The notes below the pieces were generated by a model. It was not told the DNA's origin and made no database searches. It saw nothing but the letters and a program-made list of their open reading frames with translations. Below, one piece after another: positions 1 to 10,676 of a stretch of 64,000 nt of DNA; within the stretch, counting starts at the first letter, position 1; the number at the start of each line of letters is the position of its first letter. Both the position numbers and the translations under genes were made by a program. Location: NCBI GenBank assembly GCA_020747015.1, contig JAGTJM010000006.1:372001-436000 (forward strand), read 5' to 3'. This DNA comes from Pyrenochaeta sp. MPI-SDFR-AT-0127. Taxonomy: Eukaryota; Ascomycota; Dothideomycetes; Pleosporales; Cucurbitariaceae.

Positions 1-2
1 GG

Positions 3-146
3 CGCGAGGAATTGCAGCATATTCCGGATCCCCCGGTGCCGTCAGACTTACTGGACTTCATTGAGTCTCTACTCATTATCGACCCTGACAAGCGACCTAC
101 AGCCTTAGAAGCATTGCGCCACCCTTATTTGCAATCTATTGCCTAA
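3..146 (+). CDS. Protein kinase, C-terminal end (partial)
   Basis: The window opens inside a coding exon whose last 47 codons end with TAA at 144-146. The frame reads as the last part of a Ser/Thr protein kinase domain: a hydrophobic helix (DLLDFIESLLIIDP), then DKRPTALEALRHPYL, which is the classic subdomain XI signature in which the invariant Arg packs against the C-lobe and a helix ends in HPY/HPF. The domain closes only five residues before the stop, so the protein has no C-terminal extension. The catalytic subdomains lie off the left edge, so the kinase family cannot be named. Seen directly: the frame and the subdomain XI motif. Inferred: kinase identity. Confidence 0.8.
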   Translation, partial: REELQHIPDPPVPSDLLDFIESLLIIDPDKRPTALEALRHPYLQSIA

Positions 147-437
147 TTCAGACTCTATCATGGTTTGCCATTGCATTTGCAGGGCTGTTTGCAGGAGATT
201 TAGTAAGGAGAGACTCGTGGGTTATGCGAGAGGTTCAAAAAGTTTGAGTTGCTTAGATGCTATAGCTATAGCTATGTGCAGAAAAGTGCTGAAATTACAG
301 GATATCGTCCGCCGGAATCGCATCAATTGCTCTCTAACAAAATGAAATCGTATGGATGCCAGGGTGCAAGGGTGGAGGGAAAGTAGGCAGCCATACAACT
401 CAGCTATACCGCAAACCGCCCAATTGCTCGGCGCTGT

Positions 438-491
438 CAACGCGCTGCCTAAGGGTTGTTAGTTGACTGTCATTGTGTCGACAGCGCGTTG
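438..491. repeat. 10-bp perfect inverted repeat, 34-nt spacer
   Basis: CAACGCGCTG at 438-447 is matched by its reverse complement CAGCGCGTTG at 482-491. It lies about 290 bp downstream of the kinase stop codon. The arms are GC-rich in a weaker context and could form a hairpin, for example at a transcript end, but no function is shown. Confidence 0.5.
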
Positions 492-1439
492 GAAGTGTAA
501 GCTCACCTGCTGCTGATCCGTGTTTGTAGTAACATGCCCTGTAGCGACACGACGTCCATGGGCATCGCTCGCAACTATCGTGCTATGCTCCTGTGGGTAT
601 GCGGGACTCTCATGGGGCATCGACCTGTCTTCGTTAATGGGACAAACTTCCTCTATACACAGTTCACGGACGTAATCGGGATAGACGTTGTAATACTCGC
701 TTGATCTGCTGACAGTAGTGTGCTGCTCATCAAAGCCATTTCTACTCTGTTGACAGTATCATCGAGGAGAGTTGGAGAAATTGCATCGATCGATCGGCGA
801 ATGCCAGCGTGTCGAATCTCACTAGCAACATTGATTGAGATCTGGTTGCCAGCGACGTTAACGCTTCTGATGAATCGCACTATCATTCCGGCTGACATGA
901 TGACTTGGAAAGGACGAAGAAGTAAGTGGATTGAATAAATGAGTCAGCGAAGGAGGTAAACCTTTTTGCAAGTCTCGCGGAGGTAAAGTTTGAAATAGTT
1001 CGGACACTGAGTGAGTGAGGATGGATGCCGCTGATGGAAACATTGTCAGTTCATATAGTTGACGAAGTACTGTGCCAAAATGAAGCTATCTAGCCCACCA
1101 TATCGAGTGAGAACTAGAAGGCTATAGTAGACGCATCGTATTGCAAAGCCTCGCCTATGCCAATCATTAGCAATACGTCCTCGCAGTACTGAATAAACTT
1201 TTTGGCCCTAAATCGCTGCTGAGCGTGTAACTGTGCCTCCTCGCGATCTTCTCACCCATTCCAAGGATTTGCTACACATCCTCAAAGCATTGAGCAACCT
1301 ATGCCCCACGACGCTGTTCAGCGCGTAAATGTGTCTCAATTACAAAGTATGCTGCACGATTGAATCAATAGATACGTACCCTAGTATTACCATCAAACTC
1401 GACCTCGGACTCGACTGAAGTAATTGATTGAGGTATCAA

Positions 1440-2460
1440 AGTGATATTTTACCTCTATTACTTCATAAATAGTCTAATTCAAATTAGTACTTATCCGTAC
1501 CAGTATGTATAAAACATGTGTCGGCGCGAACTGTAAGGCTGCCATTGTAAGTGCGCTTCTGATTAGGAGGGACTTAGTATAAATAGATAGTGAGCTAGGT
1601 AAGGGAGCTTGCTCTCTATGATCTAAGATCGTATGTGGTGCGAGTGACTGTAACTTGGGAATATGATCCATATATATTGCAGCTAAATATCGCTGAATTT
1701 CTCCCTAGAAACATAGCTGATTGCTATAAACAGTGCGAGAGCCTGGTGCTGTTAACAGACAATTATTAGTTCACGAATCAGGTCTCTCACATGACAACCA
1801 TAGTCAGAAGTAAATCATGCTAGGCAGAAACCTTTTATTGGCTAGGTATTCGGAGCATCGCTAGGTGTAACTCTTCCTTCCTTATCCTCATTCCACAAAG
1901 GAGCTATAAGCTATTATGCCGGTGCACAGTGTGGATATATTAGACACTACGCCAAGCTAGTATTCATGCCGAAACGGAGTCGGTAAGGCTTAATTAGTCT
2001 ATTAGTTTGCAAAAGGTTAGAGATTTAAGAGGGATCGTAGGGGGAAACACACATCGAATACAACACACAATAGATAGCAAGTCCCAACTCAATCATTTTG
2101 TCTATTTGCCTGTGGAGACTTCTTACTACTTTAGCTGCGTAAGTATATACTTCAAGGGAGCTGTCGGCTTTAACTTCCTACTCCTGCATAATGTAAGCTT
2201 TAATAAAGGAAAAAGGTTTTTAGTAGCCTACTTTTAAGTATTTAGTAACCTATTACCTATTTAAGTCCTTAGCATATATAGCTATAGAAAATTATATTAG
2301 CTATGATAAAATTAGCGTATATTTATAAATGGATACAGAGTACGTAATAATAATAGTATAGTTATAATGAGAAAGATAATAGGATGGAAGTGAAGGCTTG
2401 CGGTACGCTAGTGATAGTAATATTCGTATTAAAAGCCTATATATACTCCGCCTTCGATGA
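1440..2460. repeat. AT-rich, TA-dinucleotide-rich block (possible RIP-worn repeat)
   Basis: This block is visibly richer in A and T and in TpA steps than its flanks (many TATATA, TAGCTATA and TTAGTA strings), and stops are dense in all frames. In Pezizomycotina this look is typical of repeats mutated by repeat-induced point mutation (RIP), which turns CpA into TpA. No terminal repeats or transposase or reverse transcriptase motifs are recognisable, so the original element cannot be named. Confidence 0.4.
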
Positions 2461-2822
2461 CACATGCTCTGTCCCTGACATATCCGGGCGTTTCCCTCTC
2501 CAAGACTCCTTACAACCACCACTGCCCCCAACGTATCTACCCCAACAGCCTCGGCGAAGCTGACCCCAAAATCCATACACGATGCAACGATACCAAGTCC
2601 TGAACGATCAGTCATGGTATTACCCGACTTGGCAATTCCAGTCGGCGTCATGTACTCTCTGTGGAAGTAGCCAGATGGCTGTACAGACAGTGCTACGATA
2701 ATGGCTTGCTTTCGGGGGCCGGCTCCATGCTTGTCATGCTTTTCGAAGTTCAAAACGACTACAGTGCATCTAATCTACTTCTCTGTGCTATAACTGAGAA
2801 ATTGATTTTACTTATTGCACAG

Positions 2823-3163
2823 GGATATCCGAGACGCTCCGGTACGGTGAGGGGTACATGGCTGTCACCGTTGCTACCACGATTACCGCCGCTATTCTCC
2901 TCGTGCAAATTCCAGCCCTGGCAAGTACCTGGAACAAAACCAGGGGTCTATCTAACGTTGGAGCCCTTTTAATGCTTCACCTTTTAATCGTATTCCTGAG
3001 CTCCGTTGGAATCAAAACTGTGAATCGATGCCTCAAGAGTCGTCATGACCTCGAAGACGGCCTCCCTGTCTTCCGTCGTCACAGCGGTATCGCCACAAGC
3101 TCGTCAAGAGATATTGAGTTGCTGCAGCAGAGACCTCGCTTCACAACCTCATCTCGCAATTGA
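2823..3163 (+). pseudogene. Possible 3' exon of a membrane protein (remnant)
   Basis: After a good splice acceptor (pyrimidine-rich stretch then TTGCACAG) an open frame of 113 codons runs to a TGA at 3161-3163. It contains two hydrophobic stretches (around AVTVATTITAAILLVQIP and ALLMLHLLIVFLSSVG) and ends in a Ser/Arg-rich tail. The third codon positions look gene-like. I could not join it to an upstream coding exon with a start codon: the preceding 400 bp have coding-like pieces in several frames broken by stops. It may be a degraded gene or a real 3' exon of an unknown membrane protein. Confidence 0.25.
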
Positions 3164-3302
3164 GCCGCAGCTGTAACCATTTGAGTTTTAGGCTGAAGCC
3201 GCAGCAGGCGATACACGTTATCATATTTACACCTTCTTACGATACGATCCGCCTTCGGACAAGAGTATTCTTCCTCACGTCCACATCATGCTATCTTTTC
3301 TA

Positions 3303-3792
3303 ATACGTTTCTCAATACGTTTTTTTATCAGGCTAAGCGCCTGGCCCCGTCACATATGTTTTTCGAGACGGGCCAAAAAGCCTTATACGATATCCATTTC
3401 CACGATTAGCTCTTCTAGTAAATACGTTTCCGCTACACCACCACATCACCGCTACGCGACGCCGACTACATACGAAACCACACCTACCATACCTTACTAT
3501 ACGACCGATACGTTATTAGATACCCGTTGGTGACCGAGCCATCTCTACCTATCTAGACCACCACAGTGTGCTCTGATCACCAATACGTTTTCCGACTGCC
3601 GATCAGTCAATCCAAGGCATCAACAAAATATCGAGGGAGTGGTGATCCCCTCATAGAATCATCGAAAGGCCTATAGAGCCTGTCAAGTTGCTTTCAGACG
3701 ATGATTCTCCATACGTTAGCCATAGTGCACAAATACGTTTATAACCCGGCAGAGCCTTACGCCCGCTCCGGTCAAAAACAATACATACGTTT
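3303..3792. repeat. Cluster of eight ATACGTT motifs
   Basis: The heptamer ATACGTT occurs eight times, all on the plus strand, starting at 3303, 3315, 3423, 3508, 3583, 3711, 3733 and 3785. Six copies extend to ATACGTTT and two to ATACGTTA. The spacing is irregular. By chance a 7-mer is expected about once per 16 kb per strand, so eight in 490 bp is far above background. An opposite-strand copy (AACGTAT) lies at 2530. The stretch contains no gene. Confidence 0.6.
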
Positions 3793-4457
3793 GAATATAG
3801 GTGCTTCCTTCAGTGATGCTCTATGTGCTTGTGACGATCATACATGATTGACCTTCCATCGCCAGCGATCTTACCCATGTTTACCTACTTAAGTTATATG
3901 AGCTTGATACAAATTTTATGATTTCATGAGGTCAAGGTCTGTCACTGACCTGCTTTCTCGATATATCACTTAGCAGCCCAAAGACTGGTAGTGTGAAGAG
4001 CTGGTTTAGCGGGCTCTCCTCGATCAAACAGCACCAAAAGAATTCTACTAGACATGTTGATGTATCACAACGAATTGTGGTGAGCATTTGGAATATACAG
4101 TCTTTGAGGTCTGAATTGACTTGAATTGCCAGCAATACATGTTTTCTAGTGCTAAAACAATTCCTTTTGAAAGCTCTGGCCATGTGCAAATCAGGTGCGG
4201 TCTCTCAGGCGATAGCAATCTCATTATCATTAACAACAAGCTGTGTACTTAGCGTTGATTGTTGTTCATTCATACTTGTACGCAAAAATTCAGAGTGTCA
4301 TTATGTCATAAGTCATCTCTCGTATCGATCGTCTCATTACATGGCGCTGCAAGCGCGTCAGTCTTGTATCATCTCCAGCTTTTGATCTTCATGATATCGT
4401 GGGTATCGTCATCAGCAGAGTAGCATAAACCAAAAGGGCGTGCTAGTTGCTAACAGG

Positions 4458-5924
4458 CTAGACAACACCGACTGCTGCCTTGCCTTTTCCAAGATTGTGC
4501 GAGGATAGCAGCATTTCCCTCAAGCGGGCTTCTGCCCGTGTCAGTTCTTGTTGGCTATTTGAACTCAGATCTGGTGGTCGAGGCCATGGCAACCACGCTG
4601 CGATGGAGGATAATGTACTTGATCGCGCCCGAGAAGCAGGTAGACTTGTAGTTGATAGACCTCGGCGATGAGTAAACATGTGTTGTGGTGCTGCCGTCTG
4701 TGGGCGAGCCTCAGCATCTTCGGGAACGTCGTCCAATCCTAACGATGTATCGAGGGACAGCTGCTTCGACGCTATGGGTGAGGTCACAAGCGTAATCGAT
4801 GGATGGCTCGAGGACGAAGCATGAACTGCCCATGCTGGCCCCTGTTGTTTCGGCTCCTCTACCTGCTTTGAGCTTCCAGCTTCTTGATCTCGGAAGGTAT
4901 CACCGTCAATAGCTTTCCTCTTCCCACTGCCACCACTGATCACACTTTTGAGGCTGCCATACGCCGATTGACTCCTCTTCCTGCTACTCGCAATCTTGCT
5001 TTCTTGGGCCAGCCTCTCGCTCGAGCTGCTTGCTTCGGGGACAGCCATTAGCGTGTTGTCAGCCGCTGTCCACCCCTGACTGACCCTCGACAAACGGCCT
5101 CGGCCGACTAAAGCTCCTGTGCTCGCAGCCCATCCAGGCCCTGCACTGGTAATCTCGCCCTGAGGAGGAAGATGTGAATCATACTCATCGGCCAGGCTCA
5201 TTCTACTACGTGCACATATTTCCGCGATGGCATCGATGGCGTCTCTGATCTCAGGATCTACAGCACGGAGGATAGCAGAGAAGGAGAAGTCGTCCGCTGA
5301 TGGTAATTGCTCGCTTCTGCCAGCCAGGCCTGCTGACAAGGCGGAAGCGTGTGTATGCCCGTTCATAGCGAACGACCGAGGGGTATTAAAACCGGAACCT
5401 GGACGTGAAGTGTGTCGTGACCCTGAATATGTACGCACTACGACAGGTTGGCTCGTGACAGTGGTTCGACTAGACGTGGATTTCGCAGACTTGCTTTTTG
5501 CTGGCGAGGAGTGAAACGCGGGTGCATTGAGGGCGCGAAGGGCGGCGGACTGTGTTGGCGGAAGTGTATTCGTCAACGTCGTAGTCGTACTAGGCACCGA
5601 GCCTGTGCTTGCCGTCAGGTCAGACGTTGCTCCTTGTGCATCGAGCGAAGGCGCGTGGGCGAGGATAGCTGGGACCGGGTGGTCGGAGAGGATAGGTTGC
5701 GCGTTGAGGGTGGGCGTGATGTTACTCTCCCACTGTATAGAGGACAATCCTGAGGCGACTGACTGCCTGGTCGTTGTTGCAGGCGTCAATGTCGGCGGGA
5801 GCACACTTGAATCCGCAAGGCCTGATGAGCCATGGTGGTTTGTAGGAGGGGTAGAAATTTGAGGAGCAGCTGGCGTCTGAGATGGATCGCTCTGGGCATT
5901 TGAATTCGCCGCTGAGCCGGGCAT
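4458..5924 (-). CDS. Unknown Ser/Thr/Pro-rich protein
   Basis: An intron-free frame of 488 residues from the ATG at 5924. The same frame stays open upstream, with another ATG at 6041 and no stop as far as 6143, so the N-terminus could be longer. The protein is mostly low-complexity and probably disordered: Ser/Thr/Pro-rich throughout the first 200 residues, with basic Ser-rich patches. A short ordered-looking segment near the middle (FSFSAILRAVDPEIRDAIDA, followed by EICARSRMSLADEYDSHLPP) stands out and could be the conserved core. A C-terminal helix (TRAEARLREMLLSSHNLGKG) may bind a partner. There is no signal peptide or membrane segment. I do not recognise the family. The antisense open frames here are by-products of its GC-rich codon use. 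Confidence 0.6.
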   Translation of the reverse strand: MPGSAANSNAQSDPSQTPAAPQISTPPTNHHGSSGLADSSVLPPTLTPATTTRQSVASGLSSIQWESNITPTLNAQPILSDHPVPAILAHAPSLDAQGATSDLTASTGSVPSTTTTLTNTLPPTQSAALRALNAPAFHSSPAKSKSAKSTSSRTTVTSQPVVVRTYSGSRHTSRPGSGFNTPRSFAMNGHTHASALSAGLAGRSEQLPSADDFSFSAILRAVDPEIRDAIDAIAEICARSRMSLADEYDSHLPPQGEITSAGPGWAASTGALVGRGRLSRVSQGWTAADNTLMAVPEASSSSERLAQESKIASSRKRSQSAYGSLKSVISGGSGKRKAIDGDTFRDQEAGSSKQVEEPKQQGPAWAVHASSSSHPSITLVTSPIASKQLSLDTSLGLDDVPEDAEARPQTAAPQHMFTHRRGLSTTSLPASRARSSTLSSIAAWLPWPRPPDLSSNSQQELTRAEARLREMLLSSHNLGKGKAAVGVV

Positions 5925-6041
5925 TGTGGGTTTTGCTTTACTGGTGCTGCAGGTCAATGCATAGCCGCTATGCGACGCAGTCTGAGTTGTTGGACGTGGG
6001 CTGCGGTGATCGAGATGGATGCGCTGGCGAACGCGGAACAT

Positions 6042-6362
6042 GCTTGGCGCGATGCCTGTCCTACCGAAGACCGGGTCGCCGCCATTGGATAACGTTACAC
6101 ATAAAGCAAACCGGAGTCCTTGACATGTTGACACCAGTTGCACGTCTTTGGTAGTGATCGACGTTAGTTGAGAGCGGCACAGCGTTATTCAAGATGATCT
6201 CAACGTAGATCTACATTTGCTACAACAGCTTTGAATTGTTTTCACGACAAGTATCCTGCATGGTGCCGCGTGAACGGTGATCAGAAGAGAAGGTGACACA
6301 CAAAGCGTCCACATGTCGACAAAACACCAACTTTTTCAAGGGCATGGAGACATTAGAACCCC
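6042..6362. other. Intergenic, between two minus-strand genes
   Basis: This holds the probable 5' region of the Ser-rich protein gene and the 3' end of SPO11. No further gene or motif was recognised. Confidence 0.5.
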
Positions 6363-8112
6363 TCAGAACAGCATACCATCGTCAGAGCCATTGCTATCCA
6401 TCGGCTGCCTGCAAGTCTGCTCTACCGCCTTGCCGAGCTCTGTGCATACCCATGATACCAACCCACAAGGCAGCTCATCCAGTATTTGCATCTCAGCCTT
6501 AATATTGAGCACAAGCATCATCTGCAGCTCCTGTCGCCACCCTTGCTCCGGACCATCCTCGGTGCACAGGTCCCACTCCAGCATGCGGGCTGCTCTAGTG
6601 CGGTCGCGCACAGTGAGCTTCATGAGTCCCTGAAGTTCAGGCATTACATTCGTGTCTGTGTCACTTTCGTCTACCGGAGTCCGGCTGATGTGGTGACTCT
6701 TTACACCAAGCCAGTGGATGTTGGGCAAGCTGAGCGATGGTGTTTCGTTCGGTACACCAGCAGCCTCGTGAGCGAGGCGGTACGAACCATATTGATACGT
6801 AGCAAGGATAGCAATGCCATCAGGGTCCAGGTCCATTAACGCATATACTGGAATATGAGGCGCGTGATCCACCAAGAGTCGCAGGAATTTCCTCGAAGCC
6901 AGGTCGGGATATCCTTTCGCCTTTGTACTTGTCAGAAGAAGTCAAATGACGGTGGGACACTCTCACGGTTAGCACAATTCCATTTGATCCTAGCGTCTCC
7001 CATTGCGAGCAGCTTAGTATAGATCGAAATGTTGCCTGCGACTTCATGTCAGTGCGAAGTGTTAGTGTTGAAGCAACCATACCTCTTTCTCGATGACGAG
7101 GATCCATTGAACTGCCTTCAAGTCCAGTATATCGTTGTCGGCGATTTTTGGGACGAGCATTCCCTGTGTAATTTGTCAGGGAAATGAACAATTATCAACT
7201 GGCACGAAACACACATCTTTTTCCTTCATACACTCGACTCTGTGGCCGTGCTCTTGAATTATATTGAAGTTGCCAGCGACTAAACCCTTTGCAGTAGCAG
7301 TCTGAGAAACTTAGTCTCGGGTTAAAGCATTTGTACCTGAGAGATTTGCGTACAACGTTCAATTGGGACCTAGTGACGCCCAAAGTGCATGCCAGGTCGT
7401 CTACATATCGATCTACAACAGATTGCTTAACGAACAATTTCGCATGTCGATAGTAGAGGTCTCTGCTCTCGGTCAATTAGTGCGTGTTGAGCAATTGTAA
7501 GTCATGGTACCGTTTGGTCATGATGGTATTGTCGATGAGGCTACCATGAACGAGTTCTAGGATTCGTAAAAGCACAGCTGAAGGCCAGTCAGTACCCTCA
7601 ATGCAAGTTTGGAATATACCCACTAAAGTTCCATGCCTCTTGCGCACTTGCACCAGGAAAGCTAATATCCCGCGTCTTTGCTTCAGGAATTTGGCCATAT
7701 TCATCGATATTAGTTGTCCTCCGTCGAGACAGAGCTGCCCGGGATTTTAGGGTGATAGTAAGCGATCTATCTTCTTCCAGTAGGCTATCCACAATCCTTT
7801 CTAGCATAGACTCAATACGAGTGATGATCCAGTTTCTTTAAGGGAATTTATTAGCAAGAGGTCTAGTCAGGAAAACCGAACATACCTATCGTGAGGTGGC
7901 TTTTGGGCTTCCTTAGTTGTATGCATATCAACCTGGCTCTCAATGGTCGGTGACACACGTACTTGGCTGTCCTGCTCTTTCCATAGACTAGTGTCATCCT
8001 CAGTGTGAGTAAAGAGGAGCTTATCCTCGAACTCATCGTCGAGATCGGCGTGAAGACAAGCTTGCGAAGCCTGGTCGCTAAAGAGCATGTCCTCAAAGTC
8101 ATCGATGTCCAT
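6363..8112 (-). CDS. SPO11: Meiotic DNA double-strand break transesterase Spo11
   Basis: Spo11 is the topoisomerase VI A-like protein that cuts DNA to start meiotic recombination; it acts in the nucleus with partner proteins. Eight exons join in frame: 8112-7886, 7835-7624, 7577-7511, 7462-7354, 7301-7215, 7163-7083, 7035-6967, 6920-6363, giving 469 residues; all introns are 46-52 nt. Joined motifs match the family: FPG then EAWNFTVLLRILEL, then TKRDLYYRHAKLF with the likely catalytic tyrosine Tyr173, then LNV-TATAKGLVAGN, LVIEKE, AKGYPDLASRKFL, and the Toprim metal site DLDPDG (Asp314, 316, 318). The N-terminal 75 residues are acidic and variable. Another in-frame ATG lies at 8133. No frameshift or missing key residue was seen, so the gene looks functional. 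It is divergent from CAC1. Confidence 0.93.
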
Positions 8113-8701
8113 GTTAGCAGAGATGGTTAACACACAAAAGTACCAGATTAGCTGACAGCGCCTTAGGGTTACGGCTGATTAGTTATGAGAGGTAAGGCAA
8201 ATCACGATGTTAGGTAATTTTGGTAAAATCAGCATGAGGACGGCGACATGGCAATACAGATGAGGAAGGAACGAGCACAGAATTAAGAATGTAGTGGTTG
8301 CGCCTTGATGACCCTCCTCCTCCTATGTCTGTGGTTTCACTTCTAGAACAAATCTACAAAGAATCAAGCTCAAGTATTCTGTATTTGAAGTTGAGTTGGG
8401 TTGTGTGGTGGTGATGTTCGTAGAGCCAAAAGGGCGCTTTCCCAATTAGGAAACTACGCATTAAGATTTGTGGAAAGAGCTGCAATCGACTCGCAGCGCA
8501 ACTTGCAGGCGAGCGCCAAGGCAACCCGCGCTTTCCACGCCACGCGCAACGCGTCGCGCCTCCCGCCGTCGCGTTCCTCTCTATCGATCGACACAACCAC
8601 GCAAACCGATCCACGACGACGGTAACAACCATTCTCTAAATACTAGAGCCCCCAAAAAACGATTAGTTTGGTGACTGAGTGCACATTTTCATTTCCACAC
8701 C
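8113..8701. promoter_or_regulatory. Divergent promoter region, SPO11 / CAC1
   Basis: This 589-bp stretch separates the start codons of two genes transcribed away from each other. It must carry both 5' leaders and at least part of both promoters. The right part (8500-8640) is GC-rich and likely CAC1 leader. No TATA box or known fungal site stood out. Confidence 0.6.
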
Positions 8702-10676
8702 ATGGAGGACCCAATTGCTCCGATCTCTCAGAAACGCCTACACGAGGAGGACGATGAGCCTGCCGTAACGACACCTGTTAAAGCGATCAGGTCAGAAGCC
8801 TCCACGCCGTTATCGGTCATATCCCACATCCAAACACCATCACCTCTCAAACGCACCGCCCCCAGCATCCCACTACCTGCCTCGAGCAGCACACCACAAC
8901 CAGCCAAGAGACGAAAGTTGACTGAAAAGGAGAAGGATGACCAGCGCCTTGAGAAGGAGGCCAAGGCCAAGGCTCGAGCAGAGAAGAAGGCCCAGAAGGA
9001 TGCTGAGGACAAGCTCAAGGCTGAGCAGAGAGCTCAAAAGGAGGAGGAGAGGCGGTCAAAAGATGAGGAGAAACGCAAGAAGATAGAAGAACGGGACGAG
9101 AAGAAACGCCAAAAGGAAGAGGAGCAGCAGCAGAAGGAGGAAGAAAAGGCAAAGAAAGAGCGTGTAAGTTTCTCTACACCCTGAATCTTTAAACACCTCC
9201 GAGAGAACAACACCGTCCCTTGCAGATCTCATTTCTTAGTCGAAGTGGGCGTAAAGGCATGCGCATGCCCGAAACAGCATACAGCAAAAGTGTCATGCGC
9301 CGAACATTGTGCTAACGTCGCCCCAGGCTCAAATGAAGCTGAATGCTTTCTTCGTGAAGCCGAAAACCACGGGAGTGACCGCAGGACAGGCTACGGTAGA
9401 TTCAACTCAGAACCCTACCACACCATCAGTATCATTATTACCAGAACCAGCTGGAGTCATTACTGACTCAATTCCTCCATCTCCACAGAAAACCCTCATC
9501 AAGAATGCTCAATCGGACTACGAGCGATACTTTTTTCCCTTCAATCTAGCTGCGCACGTTGTCCTCGCACCCAAGAACGCCTTCCTTGAAGATCCCATCA
9601 AGTTGAAGGCTGCTCAAACGCGACTGGAAAATGTTATCACTCAGGAAGATGTTAGCATGGATGCCACAACATTGGAGTCGTTCAAGTCGTCCTTTCGAAC
9701 GCGCGGCCGTGGTTTGCGAACTGCGTCTATTATCGATGTCATCGAATGCGTTAATGGCTCATCCGACCGGCCTATTGATTTGACCAATGACCGAGACTCC
9801 GCTTCATCACAGCCACTGGATATGCTGAATAAAATTCCCATGAAGTATCTTCACTTTGGAGAAGACGTCCGCCCGCCTTATTACGGAACATACACTAGAT
9901 CCTACACGGACGCGGAGACTGCTCAGCTCGCTCGCAATCCTTTCACCAAAGTGCGTCAAGATACGAACTACGACTACGATTCTGAAGCAGAATGGGACGA
10001 GCCCGAAGAAGGGGAAGACCTGGATTCCGATGGAGAGGATGATATCGACGAAGAGGCTGAAGATGAGATGGATGGCTTCCTTGACGATGAGGAAGACCCC
10101 CAAGTCAAGCGGCGGCTTATCAGCGGTGATCTCGTTCCTGTTAGCACTGGCCTGTGCTGGGAGGATGCGCATAGAGTGTCCAAACTGAACGACGGGTCGG
10201 GAGCCATCTGCACAGATTTCAAAGATTTCAAAATGGGCTTCTTGTTCGAGCCGACACTGGATTCAATCGACCCCTTCTCAACGGCATACTGGACACCAGA
10301 CCCAGCTCCCACCACATTGACAGCCATGCCTCCGAGCAAGGACGCCTCGACCAACAATCTCATGAATCCACCACGAGCACCGTTGGCCCAGCGTACAATG
10401 AATGGTCTGCTCAACACTCTCAACACCCCTCAGCACCCACTTCCTAGGAGCGCCTCCAAATCCGCCAAAGCAAAACGTATGATCCCAACTGAACAGCTCC
10501 CGGCTTTCAAAGCAGAAATTGACGGGAAAGACCTCACGAAGATTGGCATGATTGAAGCCTTAAAGAAGGTATTTCCTAAGCTCCCGAAAGACGCCATCAC
10601 GAACACCTTGAGCGTCGTGGCGGCCAGAGTTGGTCCGACAGAGAAGGAAAAGCGCTGGGTGTTGATAAATAATTGA
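8702..10676 (+). CDS. CAC1: Chromatin assembly factor 1 large subunit (p150/Cac1)
   Basis: CAF-1 places newly made H3-H4 onto replicated DNA by binding PCNA; this is its scaffold subunit. Two exons, 8702-9163 and 9327-10676, join in phase 0 (GTAAGT donor, CCCCAG acceptor) to give 603 residues. The order of parts matches the family: a disordered N-terminus, a very charged Lys/Glu coiled coil (KER region, about residues 75-155), then a segment (AQMKLNAFFVKP) directly after the intron that resembles a PCNA-interacting motif, the p150 core (MKYLHFGEDVRPPYYGTYTR), and a long acidic ED domain (about residues 375-420) that binds histones. A helical winged-helix-like C-terminus ends at the stop. Start: the first ATG of the open frame, preceded by ACACC. 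Confidence 0.9.

Larger units (their letters stand above)
147..4457. other. Gene-poor region of 4.3 kb
   Basis: No convincing intact gene was found. Open frames are short and break often on both strands. The stretch holds an AT-rich block, an inverted repeat, a possible gene remnant and a motif cluster, each listed separately. Base composition changes from mixed to AT-rich near 1440 and back near 2460. Confidence 0.6.

Noticed and set aside
2301..2753. 150-codon minus-strand frame
   Set aside because: Half of it lies in the AT-rich block, and no domain is recognisable; a plus-strand frame in the same place looks equally coding-like.
3288..3533. 81-codon plus-strand frame beginning MLSFLIRF
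   Set aside because: It overlies the ATACGTT cluster, which itself produces the repeated Ile-Arg residues; no family signal and poor codon pattern.
5227..5862. Plus-strand open frames of 95-111 codons opposite the Ser-rich gene
   Set aside because: They lie fully inside the minus-strand 488-residue frame, overlap each other in different frames and have biased Arg/Cys/Trp content typical of antisense shadows.
8354..8674. Short frames between SPO11 and CAC1
   Set aside because: They are Arg/Ser-rich frames in a GC-rich leader, overlapping on both strands, with no family signal.
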